A stretch of DNA of 64,000 nucleotides, from contig JAVJRN010000055.1 in assembly GCA_040218415.1 (NCBI GenBank), forward strand, positions 117,731-181,730. The letters are read 5' to 3'. Positions 32,691 to 41,188 of the stretch are shown piece after piece. Every line of letters begins with the position of its first letter. Position 1 is the stretch's first letter. The position numbers and the translations under genes were made by a program. The stretch is from JAVJRN01 sp040218415 (GTDB taxonomy: Bacteria; Bacteroidota; Bacteroidia; Cytophagales; Cyclobacteriaceae). The notes under the pieces were generated by a model. That model did not search any database. It was given only the letters and a program-made list of their open reading frames with translations, and was not told where the DNA came from.

Positions 32691-33953
32691 TCACTCCATC
32701 AATTCCATCTGACTTCTAAGCCTGTCGGTATCCACATGGATATATACCATTGTACTTTGAATATTGTCATGGCCTAGAAGTTTCTGAAGAACCTCCAGAT
32801 GACCGCCGCGCCGGAGGAACTGCGTGGCAAAAGTATGTCGAGCAGTATGATTGGTTACATGCTTTCGAATGCCACAGCATACCATTATTTCTTTCAAATG
32901 TTTGTTACTCTTCTGATCCGAGATTACGTCAAAAAGATTGCCCTTTCTGGTAATAATTAGATTGAAGGCTTTTTCTATTAAGGGAATCTCAACAGTCTTT
33001 ACCTGTTTGGTAGATCCCTTTTTCATTTGAAAAGTCAGAATATCTTCAGCCACATTCTTCCAGGTCAAATTAACCACATCACTAATCCTTAAGCCTGTAT
33101 AGCAAGAAAAAAGAAAATACCTTAGCACTCGTTTCTGATGTTCCGGAATAAGTGAAGAATCAAAATATTTCTCCAGCTTCACTATTTCAATTTCCTTGAG
33201 ATATATCAGCTTAGAAGTAGGATTTAAAAGCTCGTAGTTCTTGATTGATTTGATATCAATCTTATACCCTTTTAAAGAAGCCCGCAGCATGTAGCTTCTG
33301 GCCCTTTTGGTATATCTATAAACTGAATTAAGCGCTAAACCTTTGGATCGACAATAACCTTCAAACTCTTCAAGCAAGTTTTGATTAAGCTCCGAAAAGC
33401 TAATTGAATGTCGAAAGTCTTGTAAGGTTTTAAATACAGTGAGATCAGATTTTTTTGTATTGACAGATATATTCTTGATCTGAAACCGATAAGCTATTTC
33501 TTTTTGGAACCAAGTAATGAAATCATGCCTGGTATCATATCCCTTGTAGTCAGTTTTAAATTTATCTAGTGTAATCTCAACATCTGAATGCCGGTAATAC
33601 ATGAGAATATCATTGACCTTTGCCTTTTCCTTATTAACCAACATATTATAATCATTGGCTTCCTGGTCAGATTTAAACCTTTCCTTGAATACTCCAGCTT
33701 GATTATCAAACTTATTTACTGGCCAACTAACACCTAACGGAATTGTTAACCTCTTTGAATTTAGTAGAATTTGAAGATATACAGCAGCCTCACCAGATTC
33801 GGTTTGCTTATCCTTTCGGATCCTGCATGCTACACTAGCACGCATTAATCTTCTTAAAGTGGTGTGAAAATTTAGCGCAATCCCTTTTGAGGATTGCGCT
33901 TGAATTGTTTTTGGAACCATTTTGGTGTGAAGTTCGTGTGAAATGAAAATCAC
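32691..33953 (-). CDS. int: Prophage tyrosine integrase
   Basis: A 420-aa site-specific recombinase. N-terminal arm-type DNA-binding segment (to about 150), SAM-like core-binding helices (about 150-250), then the catalytic domain: Arg in TGLRISDVVNL, His and Arg in HTARHTFATQF, His in LLGHDNIQ, and the nucleophile Tyr in MVYIHVD. It lies at the right end with its start pointing to the tRNA-Glu gene, the usual place of the integrase of a tRNA-targeting prophage. Met12 or Met37 could be the true start, as the first residues are poorly family-like. Confidence 0.93.
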   Translation of the reverse strand: MIFISHELHTKMVPKTIQAQSSKGIALNFHTTLRRLMRASVACRIRKDKQTESGEAAVYLQILLNSKRLTIPLGVSWPVNKFDNQAGVFKERFKSDQEANDYNMLVNKEKAKVNDILMYYRHSDVEITLDKFKTDYKGYDTRHDFITWFQKEIAYRFQIKNISVNTKKSDLTVFKTLQDFRHSISFSELNQNLLEEFEGYCRSKGLALNSVYRYTKRARSYMLRASLKGYKIDIKSIKNYELLNPTSKLIYLKEIEIVKLEKYFDSSLIPEHQKRVLRYFLFSCYTGLRISDVVNLTWKNVAEDILTFQMKKGSTKQVKTVEIPLIEKAFNLIITRKGNLFDVISDQKSNKHLKEIMVCCGIRKHVTNHTARHTFATQFLRRGGHLEVLQKLLGHDNIQSTMVYIHVDTDRLRSQMELME

Positions 33954-33991
33954 GCCCCAAAGTGTTCATTGCCAGAAAAGGCGAAAATCTG

Positions 33992-34035
33992 TAGTCCGTA
34001 GGGGAATCGAACCCCTGTTACCAGGATGAAAACCT
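33992..34035. other. Probable attR core in the tRNA-Glu 3' half
   Basis: The 3' half of tRNA-Glu is next to the integrase and is the natural attB/attR core: T-arm, part of the anticodon arm and acceptor 3' strand. The tRNA stays complete because the phage sequence restores it. No second copy is seen in the window, so the exact crossover cannot be placed. Confidence 0.55.
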
Positions 34036-34063
34036 GGCGTCCTAACCCCTAGACGAACGGACC
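33992..34063 (-). tRNA. tRNA-Glu (anticodon TTC)
   Basis: On the minus strand GGTCCGT pairs with ACGGACT as acceptor stem, the anticodon loop is TTTTCAT in the CCAGG/CCTGG stem, and the T-loop is GTTCGATTC. The anticodon TTC reads Glu codons. The CCA end is not encoded. Confidence 0.96.
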
Positions 34064-34213
34064 ATTTTTGTTTTGGTGGTGCAAAAATAGATATCTCTCG
34101 CATTTATACAAATCTGTAGCCAATAATTTTTAATTTATTTTACAATCCACTTTTACAACCGTTCTCATTAAAACTCATTGTCAGTATTATACCAAACTTG
34201 TGTTCATTGGAAT

Positions 34214-34243
34214 TTGTACTGACCATTTAGAGTTATACCTTTG
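34214..34243 (+). promoter_or_regulatory. gapA promoter, Bacteroidota type
   Basis: TTG at 34214-34216, 19 bases, then TACCTTTG (34236-34243), an exact TAnnTTTG -7 element. The gapA ATG lies 34 bp later at 34277. Confidence 0.7.
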
Positions 34244-34276
34244 CAATCAATTTTAATACTAACAAAAAATACCATA

Positions 34277-35284
34277 ATGTCTAAAGTAAAAATAGGAATA
34301 AATGGCTTTGGAAGAATCGGAAGACTGGTTTTTCGTGTTGCTGCAACCAACCCTAATCTCGAAGTAGTAGGCATCAACGACCTCATTGATGTAGATTATA
34401 TGGCTTACATGCTCAAGTTTGACTCTACCCACGGTAGATTCGACGGAGAAGTAGAAGTAAAAGACGGCAAGTTGGTCGTGAATGGTAATGAAATCAGAGT
34501 CACTTCTGAAAGAAATCCTGCCGACTTGAAATGGTCAGATGTAGGCGCGGAGTATATTGTAGAATCTACAGGTTTGTTTTTGACAAAAGAATCTGCTCAA
34601 GGACACATCACTGCCGGAGCGAAAAAAGTGATCATGTCTGCACCATCGAAAGATGATACCCCAATGTTCGTCATGGGCGTAAACCACGATAAGTATACTT
34701 CAGACATGCAGTTCGTATCTAATGCATCTTGTACGACCAACTGCCTTGCTCCTATAGCTAAAGTATTGAATGATTCATTTGGTATTGAAGCTGGACTAAT
34801 GACCACAGTACACGCTACTACAGCAACCCAAAAAACGGTTGATGGGCCATCTATGAAAGACTGGAGAGGCGGACGTGGCGCTGGACAAAACATCATTCCT
34901 TCTTCTACAGGAGCAGCCAAAGCTGTTGGAAAAGTAATTCCTGAATTAAACGGCAAGTTAACTGGTATGTCTTTCAGAGTTCCTACTCCTGATGTATCTG
35001 TAGTTGATTTGACTGTTCAGTTGAAAAAAGAAACTACCTATGAAGAGATTTGCGCAGTTATGAAAACTGCTTCTGAAGGTGATTTGAAAGGCATTTTAGG
35101 ATACACTGAAGAGGCTGTAGTTTCCAATGATTTTGTTGGTGACCCAAGAACGTCAATTTACGATGCTGGTGCAGGTATACAACTAACTCCAACATTCGTG
35201 AAAGTAGTAGCTTGGTATGACAATGAGTGGGGCTATTCTACTAAAGTGGTTGAACTTCTTGAGTTCATCGCTTCTAAAGCTTAA
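34277..35284 (+). CDS. gapA: Glyceraldehyde-3-phosphate dehydrogenase
   Basis: A 335-aa enzyme oxidising glyceraldehyde-3-phosphate with NAD and phosphate to 1,3-bisphosphoglycerate in glycolysis and gluconeogenesis. NAD-binding GINGFGRIGR at 7-16. Catalytic Cys152 in SNASCTTNCLAP. Also STGAAKAVGKVIPELNGKL and WYDNEWGYS, all signature stretches. The start is ATG 34277, since the upstream in-frame codons overlap the -7 element. A terminator follows. Length and motifs are normal for the class I family. Confidence 0.98.
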   Translation: MSKVKIGINGFGRIGRLVFRVAATNPNLEVVGINDLIDVDYMAYMLKFDSTHGRFDGEVEVKDGKLVVNGNEIRVTSERNPADLKWSDVGAEYIVESTGLFLTKESAQGHITAGAKKVIMSAPSKDDTPMFVMGVNHDKYTSDMQFVSNASCTTNCLAPIAKVLNDSFGIEAGLMTTVHATTATQKTVDGPSMKDWRGGRGAGQNIIPSSTGAAKAVGKVIPELNGKLTGMSFRVPTPDVSVVDLTVQLKKETTYEEICAVMKTASEGDLKGILGYTEEAVVSNDFVGDPRTSIYDAGAGIQLTPTFVKVVAWYDNEWGYSTKVVELLEFIASKA

Positions 35285-35305
35285 TAGCTTCAATACCTAA
35301 GAAAT

Positions 35306-35330
35306 AAAAGCCGCGTTATGCGGCTTTTTT
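35306..35330. terminator. Two-way terminator between gapA and the EamA gene
   Basis: AAAAGCCGC (35306-35314), loop GTTAT, GCGGCTTTT (35320-35328), then Ts. It overlaps the stop of the converging minus-strand gene, so both transcripts use it. Confidence 0.85.
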
Positions 35331-36176
35331 AGTTTTAAAGGCTTTGAAAGCGACATTTCCAATGACACCCAGAATGACCAGCGCCATCCCTAAATAAGTG
35401 ATCCAGTTAAAAGTCTCATCAAACAATATCCAGCCAAAACCAAGCGCATATATAATACCAATATAATTGAGAATAGAAACTTTATTTAACTCCTCTGTTT
35501 GGTAGGATTTAGTCATGAAAAATTGCGCTATTTGGGTGAAAAGTCCTACCAAAAGCAAGATCAGCCAATCATAACCTTGTGGTTGTACCCATACAATCGA
35601 TGACCATACGCCAGCAAAGGGCAACATCACCAGTGGAAAGTAAAAAATGATCACCAATGGGTGCTCCGTAGTTTTGAGTTTTCTAACAAAATTATAAGCG
35701 AGTCCCATAAATAGTGAAGCTCCAATTCCCATGACTAAATGTATCGGAGAAATCCTAGGATCGAAACCCTGCACCACGACCACACCTGAAAAACTGACCA
35801 GAAAAAACACCCATTGGTAAGGATTCACGCGCTCTTTGACCAAAAATATGCCCAAGATAGCCGTGAAAATTGGTGCTAAATACTGAAGCGTGGCAGCTGT
35901 CGCTAATGGAATTTGTTGCAACAAAGAAAAATAAGTGATCAATGCCACCGCTCCTGTAAGTCCGCGCATTATAAGGATTGGCTTATTGTTTCCCCATATA
36001 CTTACTTTTTGTTTGGTCAAAAAATAATAGCTGATGATCAAGGAAATGATAGATCTAAAGAAAATGATTTCTATCGCTGGAATGTGAGGAATATACTTCA
36101 CACATACTTTCATCACTGTAAACACAAAAGTGGCTATAAGCATATAGCGAACACCAGCAGAAAGCGTCATAGTCAA
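35316..36176 (-). CDS. EamA-family (DMT) permease
   Basis: A 286-aa integral membrane protein with about ten spans and two EamA halves (about 6-135 and 150-275). Characteristic repeats include FRSIISLIISYYF and LQYLAPIFTAILGIFLVKERV in the first half and LFDETFNWITYLGMALVILGV in the second. Family members export amino acids, metabolites or drugs; the substrate is not shown. The stop of the LolD-type gene overlaps its start by four bases (ATGA), so they are co-translated. Confidence 0.9.
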   Translation of the reverse strand: MTMTLSAGVRYMLIATFVFTVMKVCVKYIPHIPAIEIIFFRSIISLIISYYFLTKQKVSIWGNNKPILIMRGLTGAVALITYFSLLQQIPLATAATLQYLAPIFTAILGIFLVKERVNPYQWVFFLVSFSGVVVVQGFDPRISPIHLVMGIGASLFMGLAYNFVRKLKTTEHPLVIIFYFPLVMLPFAGVWSSIVWVQPQGYDWLILLLVGLFTQIAQFFMTKSYQTEELNKVSILNYIGIIYALGFGWILFDETFNWITYLGMALVILGVIGNVAFKAFKTKKAA

Positions 36177-36823
36177 ATTATCTTACCATCTGCCATCACC
36201 AACTTTCGGTCCGACATTTCTGCTAATTGATTATTGTGTGTAACAATCACGAATGACTGACCAAATTCTTCTCTTAACTTGAAAAACAATTTATGGAGTT
36301 CTTCCGCATTTTTGGAATCAAGATTTCCACTTGGCTCATCCGCAAAAATAATTGCCGGGTTATTTATCAGCGCTCGCGCGACTGAAACTCGCTGTTGCTC
36401 TCCCCCCGAAAGCTCACCTGGCTTATGATCATCTCGCTTTTCTAATCCCATAAGAGACAATAATTCAACGGCTTTTTTCTTCGCATCCATCATGGTCATT
36501 CCTCCTATCATTGCCGGGATCACGATATTTTCTATGGCGGTAAACTCTGGTAAAAGATTATGAAATTGAAAAATAAATCCAATGTTCTTGTTTCTAAAAC
36601 TTGCTTGTTTTTTGGAAGACAAATTAGAAACCTTAACACCCGCAATTTCTACCTCTCCTTTATCAGCATTATCCAAAGTGCCGAGAATATGTAAAAGGGT
36701 ACTTTTCCCAGCACCGGAAGAGCCAACAATGGAGACCACCTCCCGCTGTTGAATCTCCAGGTCTATCCCTTTTAACACATCTAATTGATTGTAGGACTTA
36801 TGAATATCGCGCGCTTTTAGCAT
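36173..36823 (-). CDS. lolD: LolD-type ABC transporter ATP-binding protein
   Basis: A 216-aa ABC ATPase: Walker A GSSGAGKST at 34-42, Q-loop FQFHNLLPEFTA, signature LSGGEQQRVSVARAL, Walker B IIFADEPSGNLDS and switch His in VIVTHNN. Length and the ENIVIPAMI and DEPSGNLDS patterns match LolD/MacB-type ATPases, which work with FtsX-like permeases in lipoprotein release or macrolide export. No permease gene is adjacent, so its partner is elsewhere. Confidence 0.9.
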   Translation of the reverse strand: MLKARDIHKSYNQLDVLKGIDLEIQQREVVSIVGSSGAGKSTLLHILGTLDNADKGEVEIAGVKVSNLSSKKQASFRNKNIGFIFQFHNLLPEFTAIENIVIPAMIGGMTMMDAKKKAVELLSLMGLEKRDDHKPGELSGGEQQRVSVARALINNPAIIFADEPSGNLDSKNAEELHKLFFKLREEFGQSFVIVTHNNQLAEMSDRKLVMADGKII

Positions 36824-36827
36824 TTGA

Positions 36828-36835
36828 CAAATATA
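36828..36835 (-). promoter_or_regulatory. Candidate -7 element of the lolD-eamA operon
   Basis: TATATTTG on the minus strand is an exact TAnnTTTG match, only 4 bases before the lolD ATG. If used, the mRNA would have almost no leader. A good -33 TTG is not visible, so this is tentative. Confidence 0.35.
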
Positions 36836-36940
36836 GAAATTGCAAAATCAAAGTGTTGTAAATTATCCATCCTTTGAAATGGATCAGGGCAAACAATAGC
36901 GTAAATCTTTTTTTATTGATAAAACCATGATCATTAAGGC

Positions 36941-36971
36941 TTGAATAAACAAAAACGATCTAGTAGATTCG
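36941..36971 (+). promoter_or_regulatory. Candidate sucC promoter
   Basis: TTG at 36941-36943, 20 bases, then TAGATTCG (36964-36971), one mismatch from TAnnTTTG. The sucC ATG is at 36994. Confidence 0.4.
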
Positions 36972-36993
36972 CACTAAAATTAAAACTAACAGC

Positions 36994-38205
36994 ATGAATA
37001 TCCACGAATACCAAGCTAAAGAGATTTTGAAAGGTTATGGAGTAACCATACAAGAAGGAATCGTAGCTGATACCCCAGAGAAAGCCTTAGAAGCGGCTAA
37101 AGAGTTAAACCGTGAAACTGGTACTTCATGGTATGTTATAAAAGCACAAATCCATGCCGGTGGACGTGGAAAAGGTAAAATCAACGAAACTGGCTCCAAT
37201 GGAGTAGTTTTAGCGAAAAGCCTTGATGAGGTAAAGTCAAAATCAGCTGCCATTTTGGGAGGCACGCTTGTCACTCACCAAACAGGTGCTGAGGGCAAAA
37301 AAGTAAACAAAGTGTTAATTGCACAAGATGTATATTATCCTGGCGCTTCTGAACCGAAAGAATACTATTTATCTATTCTATTAGATAGAGCTACTGGATC
37401 CAATGTAATCATGGCCTCAACCGAAGGTGGTATGGACATTGAAACAGTCGCAGAAGAAACTCCTGAAAAAATAATCAAGGAGTGGATTGATCCTGCGGTT
37501 GGCTTACAGGGATTTCAAGCAAGAAAAGTCGCTTTCGCACTTGGACTGGAAGGTGAAGCCTTCAAAGGAATGATAAAATTTATCTTTTCTCTATATAATG
37601 CATATGTCGCCACCGATGCTTCACAATTCGAAATCAACCCAGTACTCAAAACATCTGATAATAAGATATTAGCCGTTGATGCGAAAGTAAATATCGACGA
37701 TAGCGCGCTTTACAGACATAAGGACATTGCAGAACTCAGAGACCTTTCAGAAGAAGATCCTTTGGAAGTAGAAGCGGGTCAAAATGGCCTCAACTACGTG
37801 AAACTTGACGGAAACGTTGGCTGCATGGTCAATGGAGCAGGATTAGCGATGGCCACCATGGACATTATCAAACTTTCGGGTGGTGAGCCTGCCAACTTCC
37901 TCGACGTTGGAGGTGGGGCGAATGCACAAACAGTGGAAGCTGGTTTCAGAATTATTTTGAAAGACCCGAATGTAAAAGCCATCTTGATCAATATTTTTGG
38001 AGGTATTGTAAGATGTGATAGAGTGGCCAATGGCGTTGTTGAAGCGTATAAAAGTATTGGTGATATTTCTGTTCCTATCATTGTTAGACTCCAAGGCACT
38101 AATGCAGAAGAAGGAGCTAAAATTATTGACGAATCTGGTTTAAAAGTGGTTTCGGCAGTTGTCCTAAAAGATGCTGCGGATAGAGTGAAAGAAGTTTTGG
38201 CCTAA
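36994..38205 (+). CDS. sucC: Succinyl-CoA synthetase beta subunit
   Basis: A 403-aa ADP- or GDP-forming ligase beta chain of the TCA cycle. The N-terminal ATP-grasp part has MNIHEYQAKEILKGYGV and AQIHAGGRGKGKI. The C-terminal ligase part has NGAGLAMATMDIIKLSGG and GGIVRCDRVANGVV. It needs the alpha subunit SucD, which is not next door; in several Bacteroidota the two are apart. Length is normal. A long hairpin terminator follows at once. Confidence 0.97.
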   Translation: MNIHEYQAKEILKGYGVTIQEGIVADTPEKALEAAKELNRETGTSWYVIKAQIHAGGRGKGKINETGSNGVVLAKSLDEVKSKSAAILGGTLVTHQTGAEGKKVNKVLIAQDVYYPGASEPKEYYLSILLDRATGSNVIMASTEGGMDIETVAEETPEKIIKEWIDPAVGLQGFQARKVAFALGLEGEAFKGMIKFIFSLYNAYVATDASQFEINPVLKTSDNKILAVDAKVNIDDSALYRHKDIAELRDLSEEDPLEVEAGQNGLNYVKLDGNVGCMVNGAGLAMATMDIIKLSGGEPANFLDVGGGANAQTVEAGFRIILKDPNVKAILINIFGGIVRCDRVANGVVEAYKSIGDISVPIIVRLQGTNAEEGAKIIDESGLKVVSAVVLKDAADRVKEVLA

Positions 38206-38228
38206 ACATCAACCATTTTCGGTTTAAG

Positions 38229-38278
38229 ACCTTTCTGTCAATCAATGATTATGATTTGATTTGACAGAAAGGTTTTTT
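38229..38278 (+). terminator. sucC terminator
   Basis: ACCTTTCTGTCAA (38229-38241) pairs with TTGACAGAAAGGT (38261-38273), a perfect 13-bp stem, then Ts to 38278. Confidence 0.9.
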
Positions 38279-38421
38279 AATTCATGTACTTAGAGAACGT
38301 AATATCTAACCAATCAAACAAGTATTAAATTGTTTTAAAGGGGATATTAGAATGGTAAACTACTTTAGAAATTGTAATTAATATTTTTTCTGTGTCAAAA
38401 TAATCAAAGGCAATTACGGGA

Positions 38422-38454
38422 ATGAATGCTGTTGCTGTAGTTTTGATAAAGTAA
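38422..38454 (+). CDS. First ilv leader peptide, 10 aa
   Basis: ATG-AAT-GCT-GTT-GCT-GTA-GTT-TTG-ATA-AAG-TAA encodes MNAVAVVLIK. Five of ten residues are Val, Leu or Ile. Its stop codon shares one base with the start of the longer leader peptide (TAATG), so the two would be translated one after the other. Such a short frame can arise by chance, but the composition and exact junction favour a real leader. Confidence 0.5.
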   Translation: MNAVAVVLIK

Positions 38455-38540
38455 TGAAAACAATCAATCTAAATATTGTCATAATCCCAATTATTATTTT
38501 GGTCACAGATGTGATAGAAATAGACAATGGCTGTGTTTAA
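38454..38540 (+). CDS. Second ilv leader peptide, 28 aa, Ile/Val-rich
   Basis: The peptide starts MKTINLNIVIIPIIILV and ends VTDVIEIDNGCV. It has nine Ile, four Val and two Leu in 28 residues, with a run of three ATT codons at 38490-38498. It ends 24 bases before the terminator hairpin in front of ilvE. This is the same logic as the leader peptides of enterobacterial ilv operons: scarcity of charged tRNA stalls the ribosome in the run. The following RNA segments fit this exactly (see the attenuator). Confidence 0.8.
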   Translation: MKTINLNIVIIPIIILVTDVIEIDNGCV

Positions 38541-38593
38541 ACAAAAAATAAAATAAACAACTTAAGCCATTCCCTACAAGAATGGCTTTTTTT
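38526..38593 (+). promoter_or_regulatory. ilv attenuator: antiterminator and terminator
   Basis: Segment 1 AATGGCT (38526-38532, inside the leader codons) is complementary to segment 2 AGCCATT (38565-38571). Segment 2, as AAGCCATTC (38564-38572), also pairs with segment 3 GAATGGCTT (38580-38588), followed by Ts to 38593. If the ribosome stalls at the Ile codons, segment 1 is free and pairs with segment 2, so no terminator forms. If it reaches the stop at 38538, it covers segment 1 and the terminator forms, 14 bases before ilvE. Confidence 0.82.
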
Positions 38594-38607
38594 ATGATGT
38601 GTGAAAT

Positions 38608-39501
38608 ATGATGTATTACGATGAAAAAACCGAGGTTTTCGTAGACGGAAAATGGATTAAAGCGAAAGATGCCAACGTAAGTTTATTCTCCCAGACCTTA
38701 CACTATGGTACTGGCGTATTCGATGGTCTCAGATCTTACAATAATGGAAATGGTTTTAATATCTTCAAACCAGTTCAGCATTTTGAACGACTTAGAAAGT
38801 CCGCTGAAAGGGTTTATCTGGAGCTGCCCTACTCTACGGAAGAGTTAATTCAGCTTACTTACGAGTTATTGGATCGAAACAAAATGACCAATGCTTACAT
38901 CAGGCCACTTGTTTTCGCAGGACCAAATATGGCCTTATCTCCATCAAAGGAGTCTCGTTTTTTTCTTACCGCATGGAAATGGGCAAAATATCCCGGTAAG
39001 GAGCCGTTAAACTGCATGATATCCTCATACCTGAAGCCGAGCCCCAAATCAATGCCTATCGACGCAAAGGTGATTGGCAACTATTCTCAAGCAACATTAG
39101 CTTCTGCGGAAGCAAAATCATTAGGTTATGACGAAGCTATTCTGCTTGATGCAAATGGATTTGTGGCAGAAGGTCCTGGAGCAAATATTTTCTACGAAAA
39201 AGACGGCAAACTTTACACTCCAAAACTAGGAAACATCCTTCCCGGAATCACAAGACAAACTTTGATGAGCCTGTGTAAGGAACTTAAAGTGGAAGTCATT
39301 GAAAAAGACATCACCCCAGCAGAACTATATAAAGCAGATCTCGCTTTCTTTTGTGGTACTGCTTCCGAAATTACGCGCATTCACTCTATCAATGGAGAAG
39401 AATTTAAAATGAAATGGGAAGAATCTGTCGGACATAATCTTCATCATATTTACCAACAAAAAGTAATGTTTGATGAATACCAAGGATTGACAATTGTATA
39501 A
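38608..39501 (+). CDS. ilvE: Branched-chain amino-acid aminotransferase
   Basis: A 297-aa PLP enzyme of fold type IV that performs the last step of Ile, Val and Leu synthesis. SLFSQTLHYGTGVFDGLRSY near 27-46, RPLVFAGPN and YSQATLASAEAKSLGYDEAILLD carry the phosphate-binding and catalytic Lys region, and EGPGANIF the class signature. The ATG at 38608 is followed by a second Met, both possible. It is the first structural gene behind the attenuator and is followed by ilvD after 3 bp. Confidence 0.96.
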   Translation: MMYYDEKTEVFVDGKWIKAKDANVSLFSQTLHYGTGVFDGLRSYNNGNGFNIFKPVQHFERLRKSAERVYLELPYSTEELIQLTYELLDRNKMTNAYIRPLVFAGPNMALSPSKESRFFLTAWKWAKYPGKEPLNCMISSYLKPSPKSMPIDAKVIGNYSQATLASAEAKSLGYDEAILLDANGFVAEGPGANIFYEKDGKLYTPKLGNILPGITRQTLMSLCKELKVEVIEKDITPAELYKADLAFFCGTASEITRIHSINGEEFKMKWEESVGHNLHHIYQQKVMFDEYQGLTIV

Positions 39502-39504
39502 GCC

Positions 39505-41178
39505 ATGAGCGAATTAAATAAATACAGCAAAACAATCACGCAAGATCCAAGTCAGCCTGGCTCACAAGCGCAGCTTTATGCCACTGGCTTGACCGAAGAG
39601 GACATGAATAAGGCACAAGTAGGCATTGTTTCTACTGGCTTTGAAGGAAACCCGTGCAACATGCACCTCAATGTTTTATCACATCAAGTTAAAAAAGGTG
39701 TCCGTGAAGCGGATCTCGTTGGTTTGATCTTTCATACGATTGGTGTAAGTGACGGTATTTCTAATGGAACAGTGGGTATGAAATACTCTCTGGTTTCTAG
39801 AGATGTCATTGCCGATTCTATCGAAACTGTAGCCAACGCCCAGTTTTATGATGCGATTGTGCCTGTGGTAGGTTGTGATAAAAATATGCCCGCAGCTATT
39901 ATGGCACTTGGCAGATTAAACAGACCGGGAATAATGGTGTATGGTGGCTCAGTAAAACCTGGAAAATGGAAAGGTCAAGACCTAAATATCGTTTCAGCAT
40001 TTGAAGCTTACGGTTCTCGCCTTGGTGGAAATATCTCTGATGAAGATTATCAAGGTATTATTAAGAATGCTATTCCTGGCCCAGGGGCTTGTGGCGGCAT
40101 GTACACCGCAAATACCATGTCCTCAGCCATTGAAGCCATGGGTATGAGTATGCCTTTCAGCTCATCAAATCCAGCGGTAAGCAAAGAAAAAGACACAGAA
40201 ACTACGCAAGTGGGTAAGGCCATCCGAAACCTGATGGAGAAAAACATTTTGCCAAGAGACATTATGACCCTGTCTGCATTTGAAAATGCTATCCGAACAG
40301 TCATGATCTTGGGGGGATCCACCAATGCAGTGCTTCACCTTTTGGCAATGGCCAGAACAGTAGATATCAAACTTAATTTGGATGATTTCCAAAGACTGAG
40401 TGATACGACACCTTTCATCGCCGACCTGAAACCCAGTGGCAAATACCTCATGGAAGATCTTCACAATGTTGGTGGAGTTCCTGCCGTATTGAAGCTCATG
40501 CTCAACCAAGGCTACTTGGACGGCAGCTGCATGACGGTTACGGGGAAAAGTATCGGTGAAAATTTAGAGAGTATCAAAGGCCTGGATGAACAGCAAACCG
40601 TGATTCATGCGGTGGAGAAGCCTATCAAAAAGACAGGACATCTTCAAATTCTCTACGGAAATTTAGCACCAGAGGGTTGTGTGGCTAAAATCACAGGTAA
40701 AGAAGGAGAAGTCTTTGAAGGTCCCGCGAGGATTTATGAAGACGAGTTTGCCGCTATTAAAGGAATTGGAGAAGTAGTTCAAAAAGGGGAAGTCATTGTT
40801 ATCAGACAATCAGGGCCAAAAGGCGCTCCTGGCATGCCAGAAATGCTCAAGCCTACAGGTGCCGTAATGGGTGCGGGATTAGGAAAAGACGTTGCGCTAA
40901 TCACCGACGGAAGATTTTCTGGAGGATCACATGGATTTGTGGTTGGTCATATTACTCCGGAAGCACAAGAAGGTGGGCCATTGGCGTTGGTCAAAAATGG
41001 CGACATCATCAGAATAGATGCAATCAACAACCTACTGGAGGTGAAAATCTCTGATGAGGAAATGGAAACAAGAAGAGCCGCTTGGGTAAAACCAGCCTAC
41101 AAAGCGACCAGAGGTGTTCTTGGAAAATATATTAGAAGTGTAAAATCTGCATCCGAAGGATGCGTAACTGACGAATAA
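39505..41178 (+). CDS. ilvD: Dihydroxy-acid dehydratase
   Basis: A 557-aa Fe-S dehydratase forming 2-keto acids from dihydroxy acids in Ile and Val synthesis. Cluster cysteines in GNPCNMHLN, VVGCDKNMPAAIMAL and GPGACGGMYTANTM. C-terminal GRFSGGSHGFVVGHITPEA is the family signature. Length is normal. It lies between ilvE and ilvB with gaps of 3 and 10 bp, in one operon. Confidence 0.98.
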   Translation: MSELNKYSKTITQDPSQPGSQAQLYATGLTEEDMNKAQVGIVSTGFEGNPCNMHLNVLSHQVKKGVREADLVGLIFHTIGVSDGISNGTVGMKYSLVSRDVIADSIETVANAQFYDAIVPVVGCDKNMPAAIMALGRLNRPGIMVYGGSVKPGKWKGQDLNIVSAFEAYGSRLGGNISDEDYQGIIKNAIPGPGACGGMYTANTMSSAIEAMGMSMPFSSSNPAVSKEKDTETTQVGKAIRNLMEKNILPRDIMTLSAFENAIRTVMILGGSTNAVLHLLAMARTVDIKLNLDDFQRLSDTTPFIADLKPSGKYLMEDLHNVGGVPAVLKLMLNQGYLDGSCMTVTGKSIGENLESIKGLDEQQTVIHAVEKPIKKTGHLQILYGNLAPEGCVAKITGKEGEVFEGPARIYEDEFAAIKGIGEVVQKGEVIVIRQSGPKGAPGMPEMLKPTGAVMGAGLGKDVALITDGRFSGGSHGFVVGHITPEAQEGGPLALVKNGDIIRIDAINNLLEVKISDEEMETRRAAWVKPAYKATRGVLGKYIRSVKSASEGCVTDE

Positions 41179-41188
41179 ATCAGCGATT

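Larger units (their letters stand above)
1..34030. mobile_element. Integrated siphovirus-like prophage (left end outside window)
   Basis: A continuous set of phage genes runs from the left edge to a tyrosine integrase that ends 38 bp from the 3' end of a tRNA-Glu gene. Visible modules are capsid protease, capsid, terminase, portal, tail completion, tape measure, distal tail, amidase, holin, receptor-binding proteins and integrase. A long tape measure with no sheath gene points to a non-contractile siphovirus. No second copy of the tRNA 3' end is visible at the left, so attL and probably the replication and early-repressor genes lie beyond base 1. Nearly all structural genes are intact, so the prophage may be inducible; that is inference. 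Confidence 0.9.

Noticed and set aside
32679..32694. GTGATTT/AAATCAC stem as integrase terminator
   Set aside because: The loop is two bases, the stem overlaps the stop codon and no T-run follows.
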